Under the pieces are notes generated by a model that did not search any database, was not told where the DNA came from, and saw nothing but the letters and a program-made list of their open reading frames with translations. A DNA stretch of 64,000 nucleotides, taken from the NCBI RefSeq assembly GCF_004124315.2, contig NZ_CP096889.1, positions 3,765,001-3,829,000 of the forward strand. Direction: 5' to 3'. Position 1 is the first letter of the stretch. The number at the start of each line of letters is the position of its first letter. Source of the DNA: Bacillus cabrialesii (GTDB taxonomy: Bacteria > Bacillota > Bacilli > Bacillales > Bacillaceae). This document shows positions 1-8,136 of this stretch, one piece after another. Both the position numbers and the translations under genes were made by a program.

Positions 1-1068
1 ATGAAGCTGAGCTGCCTGCTGCCGATTTCTTCACGGAGCTTTTGGCTCGCCCAGAGTGTCGTTCTGTTTGTCGACACGTGTTTGAGAAGAACGTTATTCT
101 TTTTTATTTTACCGTTGTTCTTGTTTGGAAACGGAACACTGTCAGGGGCGCAAACATTGTATTGGCTCGGCAGATTTTCGTTTTTTACTATTTACTCAAT
201 TATGTTTGGAGTTGTGCTAAGCAACCATTTCGTCAAAAAGAAGAACTGGATGTTTCTGCTGCATGCGGCTGTATTCGCCTGTGTATGCCTCAGCGCCGCT
301 TTTGCGCCAGCCATCACGATTCCGCTATGCGCGGTTCACATGATATGGGCAGTGATGATTGACTTTCCTGTCTTTCTGCAGGCGCCTCCGCAGCAGAGCA
401 AGATGCATTCTTTTTTGCGGAGATCTGCGTTTTCGTTTTATAAAAGAGAATGGAACCGATTTATTACCTCTAAAGCGATGCTGTTAAATTACGCGGTAAT
501 GGCGGCGTTCAGCGGCTTCTTTTCGTTCCAGATGATGAACACCGGCATCTTCAATCAGCAAGTGATATATATAGTCATTTCCGCCCTTTTGCTGATCTGC
601 TCGCCGATCGCCCTTTTGTACTCGATTGAAAAAAACGACCGGATGCTGCTCATCACCCTTCCGATTAAACGGAGAACGATGTTTTGGGCGAAATATCGCT
701 TTTATTCAGGCCTATTGGCAGGCGGATTTCTCCTTGTCGCTGTCATTGTGGGCTTTATCAGCGGCCGCCCGATTTCAGCCCTCACTTTTGTGCAGTGCAT
801 GGAATTGCTGCTGGCGGGAGCGTTTATCAGGTTAACCGCGGATGAAAAAAGGCCCTCTTTCAGCTGGCAGACGGAGCAGCAGCTATGGAGCGGTTTCTCA
901 AAATACCGGTCTTACCTATTTTGTCTTCCCCTTTTCTTAGCCACATTAGCCGGCACCGCTGTCTCCTTGGCGGTTATTCCGATTGCCGGGCTGATCATAG
1001 TCTATTACCTGCAAAAACAGGATGGTGGTTTCTTTGATACAAGCAAAAGAGAACGGCTTGGAAGTTAA
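1..1068 (+). CDS. albD: AlbD, ABC-type permease of the subtilosin A locus (5' end cut off by the window)
   Basis: Membrane subunit of the putative ABC exporter that works with the AlbC ATPase in subtilosin A export or immunity. The frame is open from base 1. The family protein is about 436 aa as I recall, so the 355 codons here are the C-terminal four fifths and the ATG at base 1 is probably internal. The sequence is a string of hydrophobic segments separated by short basic loops, including one ending in RRTMFWAKY near residue 225. It overlaps the start of albE by about 11 nt, as expected for translational coupling. Identification rests on the downstream albE, albF, albG order. Confidence 0.85.
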   Translation: MKLSCLLPISSRSFWLAQSVVLFVDTCLRRTLFFFILPLFLFGNGTLSGAQTLYWLGRFSFFTIYSIMFGVVLSNHFVKKKNWMFLLHAAVFACVCLSAAFAPAITIPLCAVHMIWAVMIDFPVFLQAPPQQSKMHSFLRRSAFSFYKREWNRFITSKAMLLNYAVMAAFSGFFSFQMMNTGIFNQQVIYIVISALLLICSPIALLYSIEKNDRMLLITLPIKRRTMFWAKYRFYSGLLAGGFLLVAVIVGFISGRPISALTFVQCMELLLAGAFIRLTADEKRPSFSWQTEQQLWSGFSKYRSYLFCLPLFLATLAGTAVSLAVIPIAGLIIVYYLQKQDGGFFDTSKRERLGS

Positions 1069-2218
1069 CCTGCTGAAGACGGATCAATTTTCAACAATCT
1101 CAATCGCCGCGAGCTTTCTGAAGCCAATCGAATGCGCGGCGGAGCCTGAAGAAGAAACAATCTATTTTTACGGCGCGGCCGCACATCTGAAGCAGCAAAT
1201 CATCGACGCTTTCGGTTATGCGGCCGGCAGCCGCTTCATGTATTCTGCGAATCTCTTTTTTGACCGGCACCTGAAAACCTGCGGAACCCGTTTAATTCAT
1301 CCGTCATGCAACAAGAATCTTCATGTTGATGCCCTCATGAAGACATTTGCAGATATGTCCTTCCCTCCTTCTCTTTCAGCCGATGCTGTTGAAAAGGCAA
1401 AGGATGAACTGCTGCTCAAAATCGAAAAGAAACTTGCCGACCCGTTCTCCTACTCGGCAGCACGCTTGGCGGAAGAGGCCTTCGGAAACCCGATGTATGG
1501 CACTGCCATGTTTGGCCGAAAAGACAGGATACAAGCAATCCACCCTCAACGGTTTCTAGACGCAGCGGACTTCATCGTTGATTTATTGTCCCAGCATAAA
1601 CAGCTGAACATATTGGGACAGATACAAGCATGTGATATTCCGGGACAGGCCTCGCAAGCATCCACCGTGACGGCCGGTAGAATACTTGTGAACCGGCATG
1701 TTTTTGTAACAGAGACACGCAGCGCAGCAGGCCCTTCCGTCTTGACACTCGGATTTGACTGCGGGCAGATGAAAGATGCCAGCGATTATATCAAAATCCA
1801 GCTGATAGACGGGCTGCTCGGAAAGTACGGGCATTCCGCTTTATTCAAGCATTTCCGCGAGAAGGATCTGGCAGTCTATCATGTCATCACCCGTTATGAC
1901 GTTATGAACAATCTGCTGCTTGTTTCAATATGTACGGATCAGCTTCATGAGAAGGAAGTTCCCCCGCGCGTTTTGGAAGCTGTCTCACATTTTCAAACCA
2001 ATGAGCGGGAACTGGAACAGGCAAAGCAATTTTTACGGAATGAAATGCTGCTGCAATTTGATTCTCCCGAGGGGCTCTTGGCCTATATGGGAATTCTGCG
2101 CTGCTTCTCCTGCACGAAAGAAGACTTGCTGGATGGGATCTCGGCGGTTACATGCCGGGATGTATTGGAATTCATAGCGACTATCAGTTATATCGGAGCT
2201 CATGTAGTAAGGGGATGA
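1058..2218 (+). CDS. albE: AlbE, M16-like peptidase partner in subtilosin A maturation
   Basis: M16-type protease homologue that acts with AlbF in removing the subtilosin leader peptide. The frame is open from 1022, but I place the start at the TTG at 1058 (residues LEVNLLKTDQ onward). This gives 386 aa, the length I remember for AlbE, and starts behind an AGAGAAC purine stretch inside the end of albD. I see no HxxEH zinc motif, so AlbE is probably the non-catalytic partner. The stop is 4 nt before albF. Confidence 0.85.
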   Translation: MEVNLLKTDQFSTISIAASFLKPIECAAEPEEETIYFYGAAAHLKQQIIDAFGYAAGSRFMYSANLFFDRHLKTCGTRLIHPSCNKNLHVDALMKTFADMSFPPSLSADAVEKAKDELLLKIEKKLADPFSYSAARLAEEAFGNPMYGTAMFGRKDRIQAIHPQRFLDAADFIVDLLSQHKQLNILGQIQACDIPGQASQASTVTAGRILVNRHVFVTETRSAAGPSVLTLGFDCGQMKDASDYIKIQLIDGLLGKYGHSALFKHFREKDLAVYHVITRYDVMNNLLLVSICTDQLHEKEVPPRVLEAVSHFQTNERELEQAKQFLRNEMLLQFDSPEGLLAYMGILRCFSCTKEDLLDGISAVTCRDVLEFIATISYIGAHVVRG

Positions 2219-2222
2219 AGAG

Positions 2223-3506
2223 ATGGAAAAGAAAGCTTTTTTTCAGCATCTGGATGAACAAACCGATATCAAATACACAGACAGCGGGCTGAAAATATTC
2301 AGATTGAAATTTCCCCGCGCCCATCTGCGGCTGTGCAATGTGAAAATCGATTTCGGAAGCCGTGATGTCTGCTTACAGGCAGAATCCGGCGACACGCTGC
2401 TCCCGTATGGCACAGCGCATTTTTTAGAGCACCTTCTCTTCTGGCATAATGGCCGCAATCTGTACAGTGATTTTTTTGCGCATGGCGCGCTTTTAAATGC
2501 GTTCACCACCTACACCGATACCAATTTCATGTTTACCTCATTGCCGGATCGGCTCAGACAGACGATCCCCATCCTGCTTGATGCGTTATGGAACCACTCA
2601 TTTGACAAGAAAATGATCACTCAGGAAAAAGCTGTGATTACAAGCGAAATTCAAACAGCACACCTCAATCATCAGCTCTCTTACCATTATCAGCTGATCA
2701 ACATGCTTTCTCCCGCCTCGCCTGCTGCCGTCTTCCCCGCGGGCAGAACCAAGGACATTGAGGCGCTGGACATCCGTGCTTTACAAAAAGCCTACAAGGC
2801 CGCCTATCAGCCCCAGCGGATGACGCTGTTCTTGATCGGAGGCTCAGAAGACACGGAAACCCTTTTGCCTTCTCACCAGCGGCTGGAAAAACATCCAGTT
2901 CATAAAACAACAGAAAGAAAAATCATTTCCGCATGTCCTCCAATCGCCTCACCAAAAAAGGTGCTGGGTGAGGAGGAGCGGATGGAAGACACGTGGACCG
3001 GACTGCAGATCGGCGCACTTCCCGGGCAAAATGATCTGTTGACAGTAAAGCTTTATTGGGACATCGCGTCTCGTATTCTATTTCAATTAGATTCACCGTT
3101 TTTTCAAGAGATTCAGCAAACATACCGTCTGGAAATCGATCGATTGTCAGCCGAGGCTCATATTTATGAGGATGGCGGTTTTCTGATCCTTCACAGCCAA
3201 GGGACGCATTCTTCGGCTTATATCGATGTCGCTTCCTACTATGTCACACAGCAGAAAAAACAGATTGCGGACTGGCTTCAATACGGCAAGGATTCTTTGA
3301 CGGACGCAATCATTTATGACAGCGATTATGTGCGTAAATGCTTCGAATGGGCGGCCGAGTGTGACCGGTGCAATTGCTCGTTTCTCGACATATACGGCAT
3401 CATTCACGAAATGAATAGCCAGGATTTCTTGTCCCTCATTGACGCACTGGCATCTTCCAACAAAGCGGTTATTCACGTTTCTCAGAAAGAGGCGATTGTA
3501 CAATGA
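2223..3506 (+). CDS. albF: AlbF, zinc-dependent M16 peptidase for subtilosin maturation
   Basis: Zinc peptidase of the M16 (insulinase/processing peptidase) family, thought to cleave the subtilosin A leader together with AlbE. The inverted zinc motif HxxEH is visible as HFLEHLLFWH near residue 69, and the downstream conserved Glu is probably within EKAVITSEIQ (about residue 138). 427 aa, full family length. The ATG at 2223 follows a GGGGATGAAGAG ribosome-binding site. It overlaps albG by the four bases ATGA. Confidence 0.88.
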   Translation: MEKKAFFQHLDEQTDIKYTDSGLKIFRLKFPRAHLRLCNVKIDFGSRDVCLQAESGDTLLPYGTAHFLEHLLFWHNGRNLYSDFFAHGALLNAFTTYTDTNFMFTSLPDRLRQTIPILLDALWNHSFDKKMITQEKAVITSEIQTAHLNHQLSYHYQLINMLSPASPAAVFPAGRTKDIEALDIRALQKAYKAAYQPQRMTLFLIGGSEDTETLLPSHQRLEKHPVHKTTERKIISACPPIASPKKVLGEEERMEDTWTGLQIGALPGQNDLLTVKLYWDIASRILFQLDSPFFQEIQQTYRLEIDRLSAEAHIYEDGGFLILHSQGTHSSAYIDVASYYVTQQKKQIADWLQYGKDSLTDAIIYDSDYVRKCFEWAAECDRCNCSFLDIYGIIHEMNSQDFLSLIDALASSNKAVIHVSQKEAIVQ

Positions 3507-4204
3507 GAAAAAGCACTATGTTTACTTTGTTATTGCTGCTGGCGGGAATGGCGGCTTATTCCTTCGGCTGGGTTCAGGCCGTCGCCAAAGCCGCTGCGCA
3601 ATATGTACAGATTATTGACAATGATGTTGCACGGCTCGGACTGCTGGCTTGTATCGCTTCCGTCCTGATGCTGCCCGCTTTTCTCTATCTTCGCTATGTC
3701 ACCCAATCCGTGAAAAACATGACAGCAGCTTTTCAGAAACTCACACAGTCTCATCAAAGCTGCTGTGACTTCCAGCAACACAGATTGTGCAGCCGCTATG
3801 CCGAAGATGTCAAATCGCTGCGTGACAGCTATAAAAACGTCCGCCAAACATACGTGATGACTGCTGTATTATGCCAAGTCATCATATTCGGCTGCATGTT
3901 CGAAATCGTCAAAGCCGTCCCTTTCCGCCTTCACACGCCCCCTGCCGTTTCAATGGGACTTGCGGTGTTGCTGATTTTGTATTTACTGTTTTACATGCGA
4001 ACCTACTTGCTGCAGCTTTTCCAGCACGGCACCCTGTTCAGAAAAGTGCTTGTGGGAGCCCTCACAGGAGCCGGAATATGGTGGATGCTCAGCTTTACCA
4101 TAAGTGAACTGCTGTTTCTGATCATCGTAGCGACGATCCAGCAGATCGGATCATCAATCTATAAGCACATCTCTGATCGCCGCCCCGCTTCTTTTGAACT
4201 ATAA
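3503..4204 (+). CDS. albG: AlbG, membrane protein of the subtilosin A operon
   Basis: Last gene of the alb operon; exact function unknown, though genetic work links it to subtilosin production. 233 aa with about five or six hydrophobic segments: one at the N-terminus (LLLLLAGMAAYSF), one near residue 50 and three or four in the C-terminal half. A hydrophilic stretch between residues 75 and 110 contains CCDFQQHRLCSRY. The ATGA overlap with albF indicates translational coupling. It ends only 5 nt from the convergent ywhK remnant, so there is no room for a classical terminator between them. Confidence 0.85.
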   Translation: MRKSTMFTLLLLLAGMAAYSFGWVQAVAKAAAQYVQIIDNDVARLGLLACIASVLMLPAFLYLRYVTQSVKNMTAAFQKLTQSHQSCCDFQQHRLCSRYAEDVKSLRDSYKNVRQTYVMTAVLCQVIIFGCMFEIVKAVPFRLHTPPAVSMGLAVLLILYLLFYMRTYLLQLFQHGTLFRKVLVGALTGAGIWWMLSFTISELLFLIIVATIQQIGSSIYKHISDRRPASFEL

Positions 4205-4209
4205 AGCTT

Positions 4210-4341
4210 CTACATCGCAATCGCAGACGGACCTGTGCCAACCGGAATCATCATTACGGCTGGATAATCACTCGTGCGGTACACGGTCACGGTATTGTCG
4301 CCACGCTGTGCCGCATACATATCCTGATTGTCCGGAGTTGG
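4210..4341 (-). pseudogene. Cut-off final blade of the beta-propeller gene
   Basis: Immediately after the TAA at 4342-4344 the same frame stays open for 43 codons down to a TAG at 4210-4212. It encodes DNQDMYAAQRGDNTVTVYR and ends MMIPVGTGPSAIAM. This is a clear YVTN repeat, matching the preceding blades (for example VISLGVSPGAITI). It therefore looks like coding sequence separated from its gene by a recent nonsense change. Confidence 0.6.
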
Positions 4342-5697
4342 TTAAATCGTAATGGCGCCCGGTGAAACCCCAAGAGATATCACAGTTTCCACAGAATAAT
4401 CATCCGTGTTGTAAACAGTAATGTTCTGCTCTAAAAAATGAGTTGCATACAGAAATTCGCCATTCGGAGTAAACGCAAAGTCTCTTGCCGATTGTGGAAC
4501 ATTTCCTATAACGCCTGCACCATTCGGACTTACAAAATACAAATTGCCAGTGAAGCTGTCATGTAAATATACATCTGTTCCGCTCGTAAACATTCTATAT
4601 TGGCCGTCAGGCTCCAGTTCTTGGGTATCGCTGATCGTAAACGTATTTAAGTCAATAACCGTCAAATAATTGAATAAGAATTCTTGTTCTAAGACATACG
4701 CATACCGCTCCGGAGAATCTGTTTCTATGGATGATACGATAAGCTCTCGTTCAATCGTTCCTGTGACTTCACCGGTGAATAGGTCCACTTTTTGCACTAA
4801 ACCAAAATTAAGAACATAGGCGAATAACCCATTGGGATCAATTGCAAAATCAAACCCTTCCACAGGAATCGACCTATCCACAACTAACGTATCAATTCCA
4901 ATCACATAAATCACAGTATCGCCGAGAACATAAGCAAATTCATGATTAGGGATAAATTTGATCGATTGTGGCGGCTGATCGAGTATAATGGTTGCTGTTA
5001 CCGTTAATGTGTCATAATCGATGACAGAAATCATATTATTGTTAAAATGCAAGACAAACACAGCGCTTCCATCCGGAGTTATTTCAATACCTGTCGGCCG
5101 GTACGGAAGAGCAATCGTTGTCACAACAGTATGGGTGTTTGTATCAATAACAGAAACTGATTGATCATTTGGATTCGCTGTAAACGCATAAACGGGCTCC
5201 GGCTCCGGTACAAGCACAATCGTCCCCGTCACCGATAAAGGACTGCCGTAAAACGGCGGAACAACAACAAGGTTCTCAATCGTGATATCACTGAAATCCG
5301 GGCAATCATCCGGTTCATCAGAATAATAAACAACTTGATCGATCTCTGCACTGTGAATGACAGAAACAGCCCCGTTCCCTTGTCCATATTGATTTCGCAC
5401 AGGTGAGACGCTGACAAGAAGCGTAACGGTTCCCTGCAGGCGTACTGCGAATTGAACATCGATTGCATCGGGCTCAGGCCCCGTCTCAATTAAGCAGCGT
5501 TCAATGACACAAGAAAGGCTGTCTGCATTCCAAGCCACGTTTGCAACAGCTTCAGCCGGATCAACGACAAACCCCTCAGGCAATTCAATCGGCGCTTGAA
5601 ACATTGCTTCACGGCTGGCTTCTTCCTCGCAAAAACATAAACATTCTTCTTGTGCGGCTTTTGCTTTTTCTTTAAAGGAAAGCTTATTTTTTCTCAT
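4342..5697 (-). CDS. ywhK: YVTN beta-propeller repeat protein, ended early by an in-frame TAA
   Basis: Surface- or coat-like beta-propeller protein of unknown function. Residues 1-30 are charged and contain a CLCFC cluster. Residues 30-165 form a separate beta-rich domain with several cysteines. From about residue 168 there are at least six YVTN-type blades of about 42 residues (motifs such as NDQSVSVIDTNTHTVVTTIA and VFVLHFNNNMISVIDYDTL). There is no signal peptide. The frame continues for 43 more codons past the TAA at 4342-4344 and encodes another blade (see the pseudogene entry). Start: ATG with GGAAGTGA upstream. In 168 I recall two separate genes here, ywhL and ywhK; the fused form here may be the ancestral one. 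Confidence 0.65.
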   Translation of the reverse strand: MRKNKLSFKEKAKAAQEECLCFCEEEASREAMFQAPIELPEGFVVDPAEAVANVAWNADSLSCVIERCLIETGPEPDAIDVQFAVRLQGTVTLLVSVSPVRNQYGQGNGAVSVIHSAEIDQVVYYSDEPDDCPDFSDITIENLVVVPPFYGSPLSVTGTIVLVPEPEPVYAFTANPNDQSVSVIDTNTHTVVTTIALPYRPTGIEITPDGSAVFVLHFNNNMISVIDYDTLTVTATIILDQPPQSIKFIPNHEFAYVLGDTVIYVIGIDTLVVDRSIPVEGFDFAIDPNGLFAYVLNFGLVQKVDLFTGEVTGTIERELIVSSIETDSPERYAYVLEQEFLFNYLTVIDLNTFTISDTQELEPDGQYRMFTSGTDVYLHDSFTGNLYFVSPNGAGVIGNVPQSARDFAFTPNGEFLYATHFLEQNITVYNTDDYSVETVISLGVSPGAITI

Positions 5698-5925
5698 ACC
5701 TTCACTTCCTTTTCAGAAATACACTGCTCACGCAGATACAACAGAATATGGAAGGTGAATCTGTTTGCTTGTACAAATTGCCGAGGGTAAAAGCGGGTTT
5801 TGAAAAAATCCCCTCCGATATGCGGTGTAACGAAAGAAAACATTGCGGTTTTTTTGCGCTTCTCACAAGAATGATGATGATAAAATATGACATATATAGA
5901 ATAATGAAGGGAGGGATTTGCAAAC

Positions 5926-7071
5926 GTGACAGGTGTCATATCTTCTTCTTCCGTCGGAGAAAAGATTAACGAATGGTATATGTACATACGCCGATTCAGC
6001 ATACCCGATGCAGAATATTTGCGAAGAGAAATCAAACAAGAGCTGGATCAAATGGAAGAAGACCAAGATCTTCATTTGTACTATTCACTGATGGAATTTC
6101 GGCACAACCTGATGCTTGAGTATCTTGAACCGCTGGAAAAAATGCGGATCGAGGAACAGCCGAGATTGTCTGATTTACTGCTTGAGATTGATAAAAAACA
6201 GGCTCGTTTAACTGGAGTCCTTGATTATTACTTTAATTTCTTCAGGGGCATGTATGAGCTGGATCGCCGTGAATATGTATTAGCCATTCAATTTTTTAAG
6301 AAAGCAGAGAGCAAACTGATTTTTGTAAAAGACAAAATTGATAAAGCTGAATTCTTTTTCAAAATGTCAGAAGTCTATTACTATATGAAACAAACTTATG
6401 TCTCGATGGACTATGCACGGCAAGCATTCGAAATATACAGTGAACAGACTACATATGATATTAGAATGATTCAATGCCAGTCCTTATTCGGAGCCAACTT
6501 TTTGGATTTAAAACAATATGAGAAAGCAATTGCTCATTTTCAAAAAGCCTTTACACTTGCCGAGGCAGAGCAGCAGCCGCAATTAATGGGAAGGACGCTT
6601 TATAACATAGCGCTCTGCAAACAAAACCAAAACAGTTTTGAATCAGCGATAGAGTATGTAAAAAAATCTATTCGAGTATTTGAAAGATCTAAAATGCTCC
6701 CTTCTCTGCCACAAGCTTTTTTCCTAATTACACAAATTTATTTTAAATTAGGTAAGATGGATAACGCTTGTGAATATCATAAAAAAGGAAAAGAATATTC
6801 AGCAGCTGCGGGAGATACTGTGTACTTAACAGAGTTTGAATTTTTGGAATCTTTATACTTGTCTGGACCGGATGAGGAACGAATAGAAAAATGTTTTGTT
6901 TTCCTTGAAAGTAAAATGATGTATGCTGATATTGAAGACTTCGCACTTGATGTAGCTAAATATTATCATCAACAGGAAAATTACAAAAAAGCATCTCATT
7001 ACTTTTTAAAGGTTGAAGAAGCAAGACAGCACATTCAAGGGGGGGTGAATTTATATGAAATGGAAGTATAA
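5926..7071 (+). CDS. rapF: RapF, TPR-type response regulator antagonist (ComA inhibitor)
   Basis: Rap-family protein. RapF binds the DNA-binding domain of ComA and blocks competence and quorum gene expression until the PhrF peptide releases it. 381 aa. It has an N-terminal helical bundle (residues 1-70, DLHLYYSLMEFRHNLMLEYL) followed by a series of TPR repeats, for example KQYEKAIAHFQKAF near residue 200. It starts at GTG 5926 behind GGGAGGG. It overlaps phrF by 17 nt. Codon use becomes visibly more A+T-rich in the second half, where the sequence also departs most from the 168 protein as I remember it. Confidence 0.9.
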   Translation: MTGVISSSSVGEKINEWYMYIRRFSIPDAEYLRREIKQELDQMEEDQDLHLYYSLMEFRHNLMLEYLEPLEKMRIEEQPRLSDLLLEIDKKQARLTGVLDYYFNFFRGMYELDRREYVLAIQFFKKAESKLIFVKDKIDKAEFFFKMSEVYYYMKQTYVSMDYARQAFEIYSEQTTYDIRMIQCQSLFGANFLDLKQYEKAIAHFQKAFTLAEAEQQPQLMGRTLYNIALCKQNQNSFESAIEYVKKSIRVFERSKMLPSLPQAFFLITQIYFKLGKMDNACEYHKKGKEYSAAAGDTVYLTEFEFLESLYLSGPDEERIEKCFVFLESKMMYADIEDFALDVAKYYHQQENYKKASHYFLKVEEARQHIQGGVNLYEMEV

Positions 7072-7174
7072 ATTATTACTCGCTTGTTTAGCTGTGAGTG
7101 CTGTATTTATCACAATCGAAGTATCAAATTCATCAACAGAACATTTTGATGTTGCACAACGCGCCATGATCTAA
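7055..7174 (+). CDS. phrF: PhrF, quorum-sensing pentapeptide precursor (predicted peptide QRAMI)
   Basis: 39-aa pre-peptide, too short for ordinary gene finding. It has a basic start (MKWKYK), a hydrophobic signal (LLLACLAVSAVFI), a short linker and the C-terminal pentapeptide QRAMI after VA, where secreted proteases would cut. The exported peptide re-enters by the Opp permease and inhibits RapF. It has a strong GGGGGGTGA ribosome-binding site inside the end of rapF. In 168 the mature peptide is QRGMI, so the third residue is Ala instead of Gly here. An intrinsic terminator follows directly. Confidence 0.88.
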   Translation: MKWKYKLLLACLAVSAVFITIEVSNSSTEHFDVAQRAMI

Positions 7175-7204
7175 AACCGCCGACTTTCGGCGGTTTTTTT
7201 CTCC
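7174..7204 (+). terminator. rapF-phrF intrinsic terminator
   Basis: AACCGCCGA, loop CTT, TCGGCGGTT followed by a T tract, beginning at the phrF stop codon. Confidence 0.85.
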
Positions 7205-7253
7205 CCTCTTGCCAGTCTTCCATGCCTTGTCGTGGGAGAGGATGGCCAGTATT

Positions 7254-7688
7254 ATGTCTCTGGGTCGTGTGAAAACCCACTTTGAACAGTGGAATCGGGA
7301 ACAGGATGCCATGGCGTTTGAAACATCATGCGCGACAGTTGAACAGGCCGCTGAGACGATCGGCGTGACTCCGGCGAGGTTGCTAAGACGCTGTCCTTCA
7401 GAAGAGAAGGAGATCAGGCGATTCTGATTGTGGCCGCCGGCGATGCCAAGATTGACAACAAATAGTTTTGACTTTAAAGCAAGAATGCTCTCTCCTGACT
7501 AGGTGCTGAAGCATACAGGTCTTGAAACTGGAGGCGTATGCCCGTTTGGATTGGCTCATGATCTGGAAATTTGTCTTGATGTATCGGTGAAGCGGTTTGA
7601 AACTGTTTTTCCGGGCACGTGCAGCAGAAACTCTGCTATTGAACTGACATTGAAAAAATGAGTTGATGTTCGGAAAGGCTGGGAATAA
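7254..7688 (+). pseudogene. ywhH: ywhH remnant, YbaK/ProX-type aminoacyl-tRNA deacylase
   Basis: Decayed copy of the YbaK/EbsC-family gene that lies between phrF and speB in B. subtilis (about 157 aa there). The start survives: ATG at 7254 behind GGGAGAGG, encoding MSLGRVKTHFEQWNREQD. The frame is then lost near 7390, where the reading ends in CPSEEKEIRRF. Other frames still carry family pieces: DQAILIVAAGDAKIDN (about 7412-7460, followed by TAG), GGVCPFGLA (about 7530) and a C-terminal VDVRKGWE ending at TAA 7686-7688, with an in-frame TGA at 7659. At least one frameshift and three stops rule out a functional product. Confidence 0.85.
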
Positions 7689-7701
7689 AAAACATCCAGA
7701 C
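7687..7701. terminator. Left arm of the split ywhH/speB bidirectional terminator
   Basis: AAAAAACATCCAGAC is the exact reverse complement of 8994-9008 (GTCTGGATGTTTTTT). Without the IS element the two arms would form a 15-bp perfect stem with a 3-nt loop (AAC). The ywhH stop codon lies in this arm. Confidence 0.85.
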
Positions 7702-7798
7702 AACGGGACTGACCCCATAAGATGAGACAAATAAAAACACCTTCAAGTTTGAAAACGGATGATTGTTATCCGAAATTAGACTTGGGGGTGTTTTTTCT

Positions 7799-8131
7799 AT
7801 GGGGACAAGAGTGAGTTATCCGGTTGAAGTGAAACAGAAGGCTGTAGAAATGAGATTGGCAGGCGTACCTATGAAAGAGATCATGCAGGAGTTGAATATT
7901 AAGAATAAGACACAGATTCAGACATGGGTTAGATGGTACAAGGCTGGTGATACACATCGATTCGAACAGCCTGTTGGAAAGCAATACACTTACGGAAAAG
8001 GTCCAGAGTATTCTTCCGAATTAGAGAAACTGCAGGCAGAGAACCGTTACCTGAGACAACAGAATGAAGTGTTAAAAAAGTACAACGAATTGGAAAGGAA
8101 GTTGATAGCGAAACGTCAGTCGAACTTGTAG
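7799..8131 (+). CDS. IS3-family OrfA (helix-turn-helix and leucine-zipper subunit)
   Basis: 110-aa DNA-binding subunit. I take the ATG at 7799 (MGTRVSYPVEVKQKAVEMRL) behind GGGGGTG instead of the upstream in-frame ATG. The N-terminal helix-turn-helix includes AGVPMKEIMQELNIKNKTQI, and the C-terminal coiled coil is ELEKLQAENRYLRQQNEVLK. It contains the A AAA AAG frameshift heptamer at codons 93-94. A -1 slip there would join it to orfB as an OrfAB transposase of about 383 aa. Confidence 0.9.
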   Translation: MGTRVSYPVEVKQKAVEMRLAGVPMKEIMQELNIKNKTQIQTWVRWYKAGDTHRFEQPVGKQYTYGKGPEYSSELEKLQAENRYLRQQNEVLKKYNELERKLIAKRQSNL

Positions 8132-8136
8132 AAGTA

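Noticed and set aside
5843..5858. ComA box upstream of rapF
   Set aside because: TTGCGG is present but the second half does not match CCGCAA; too weak to list although rapF is ComA-regulated in 168.
6970..7010. SigH promoter for phrF inside rapF
   Set aside because: AGGAAAA is present but the -10 GAAT is not found at proper spacing.
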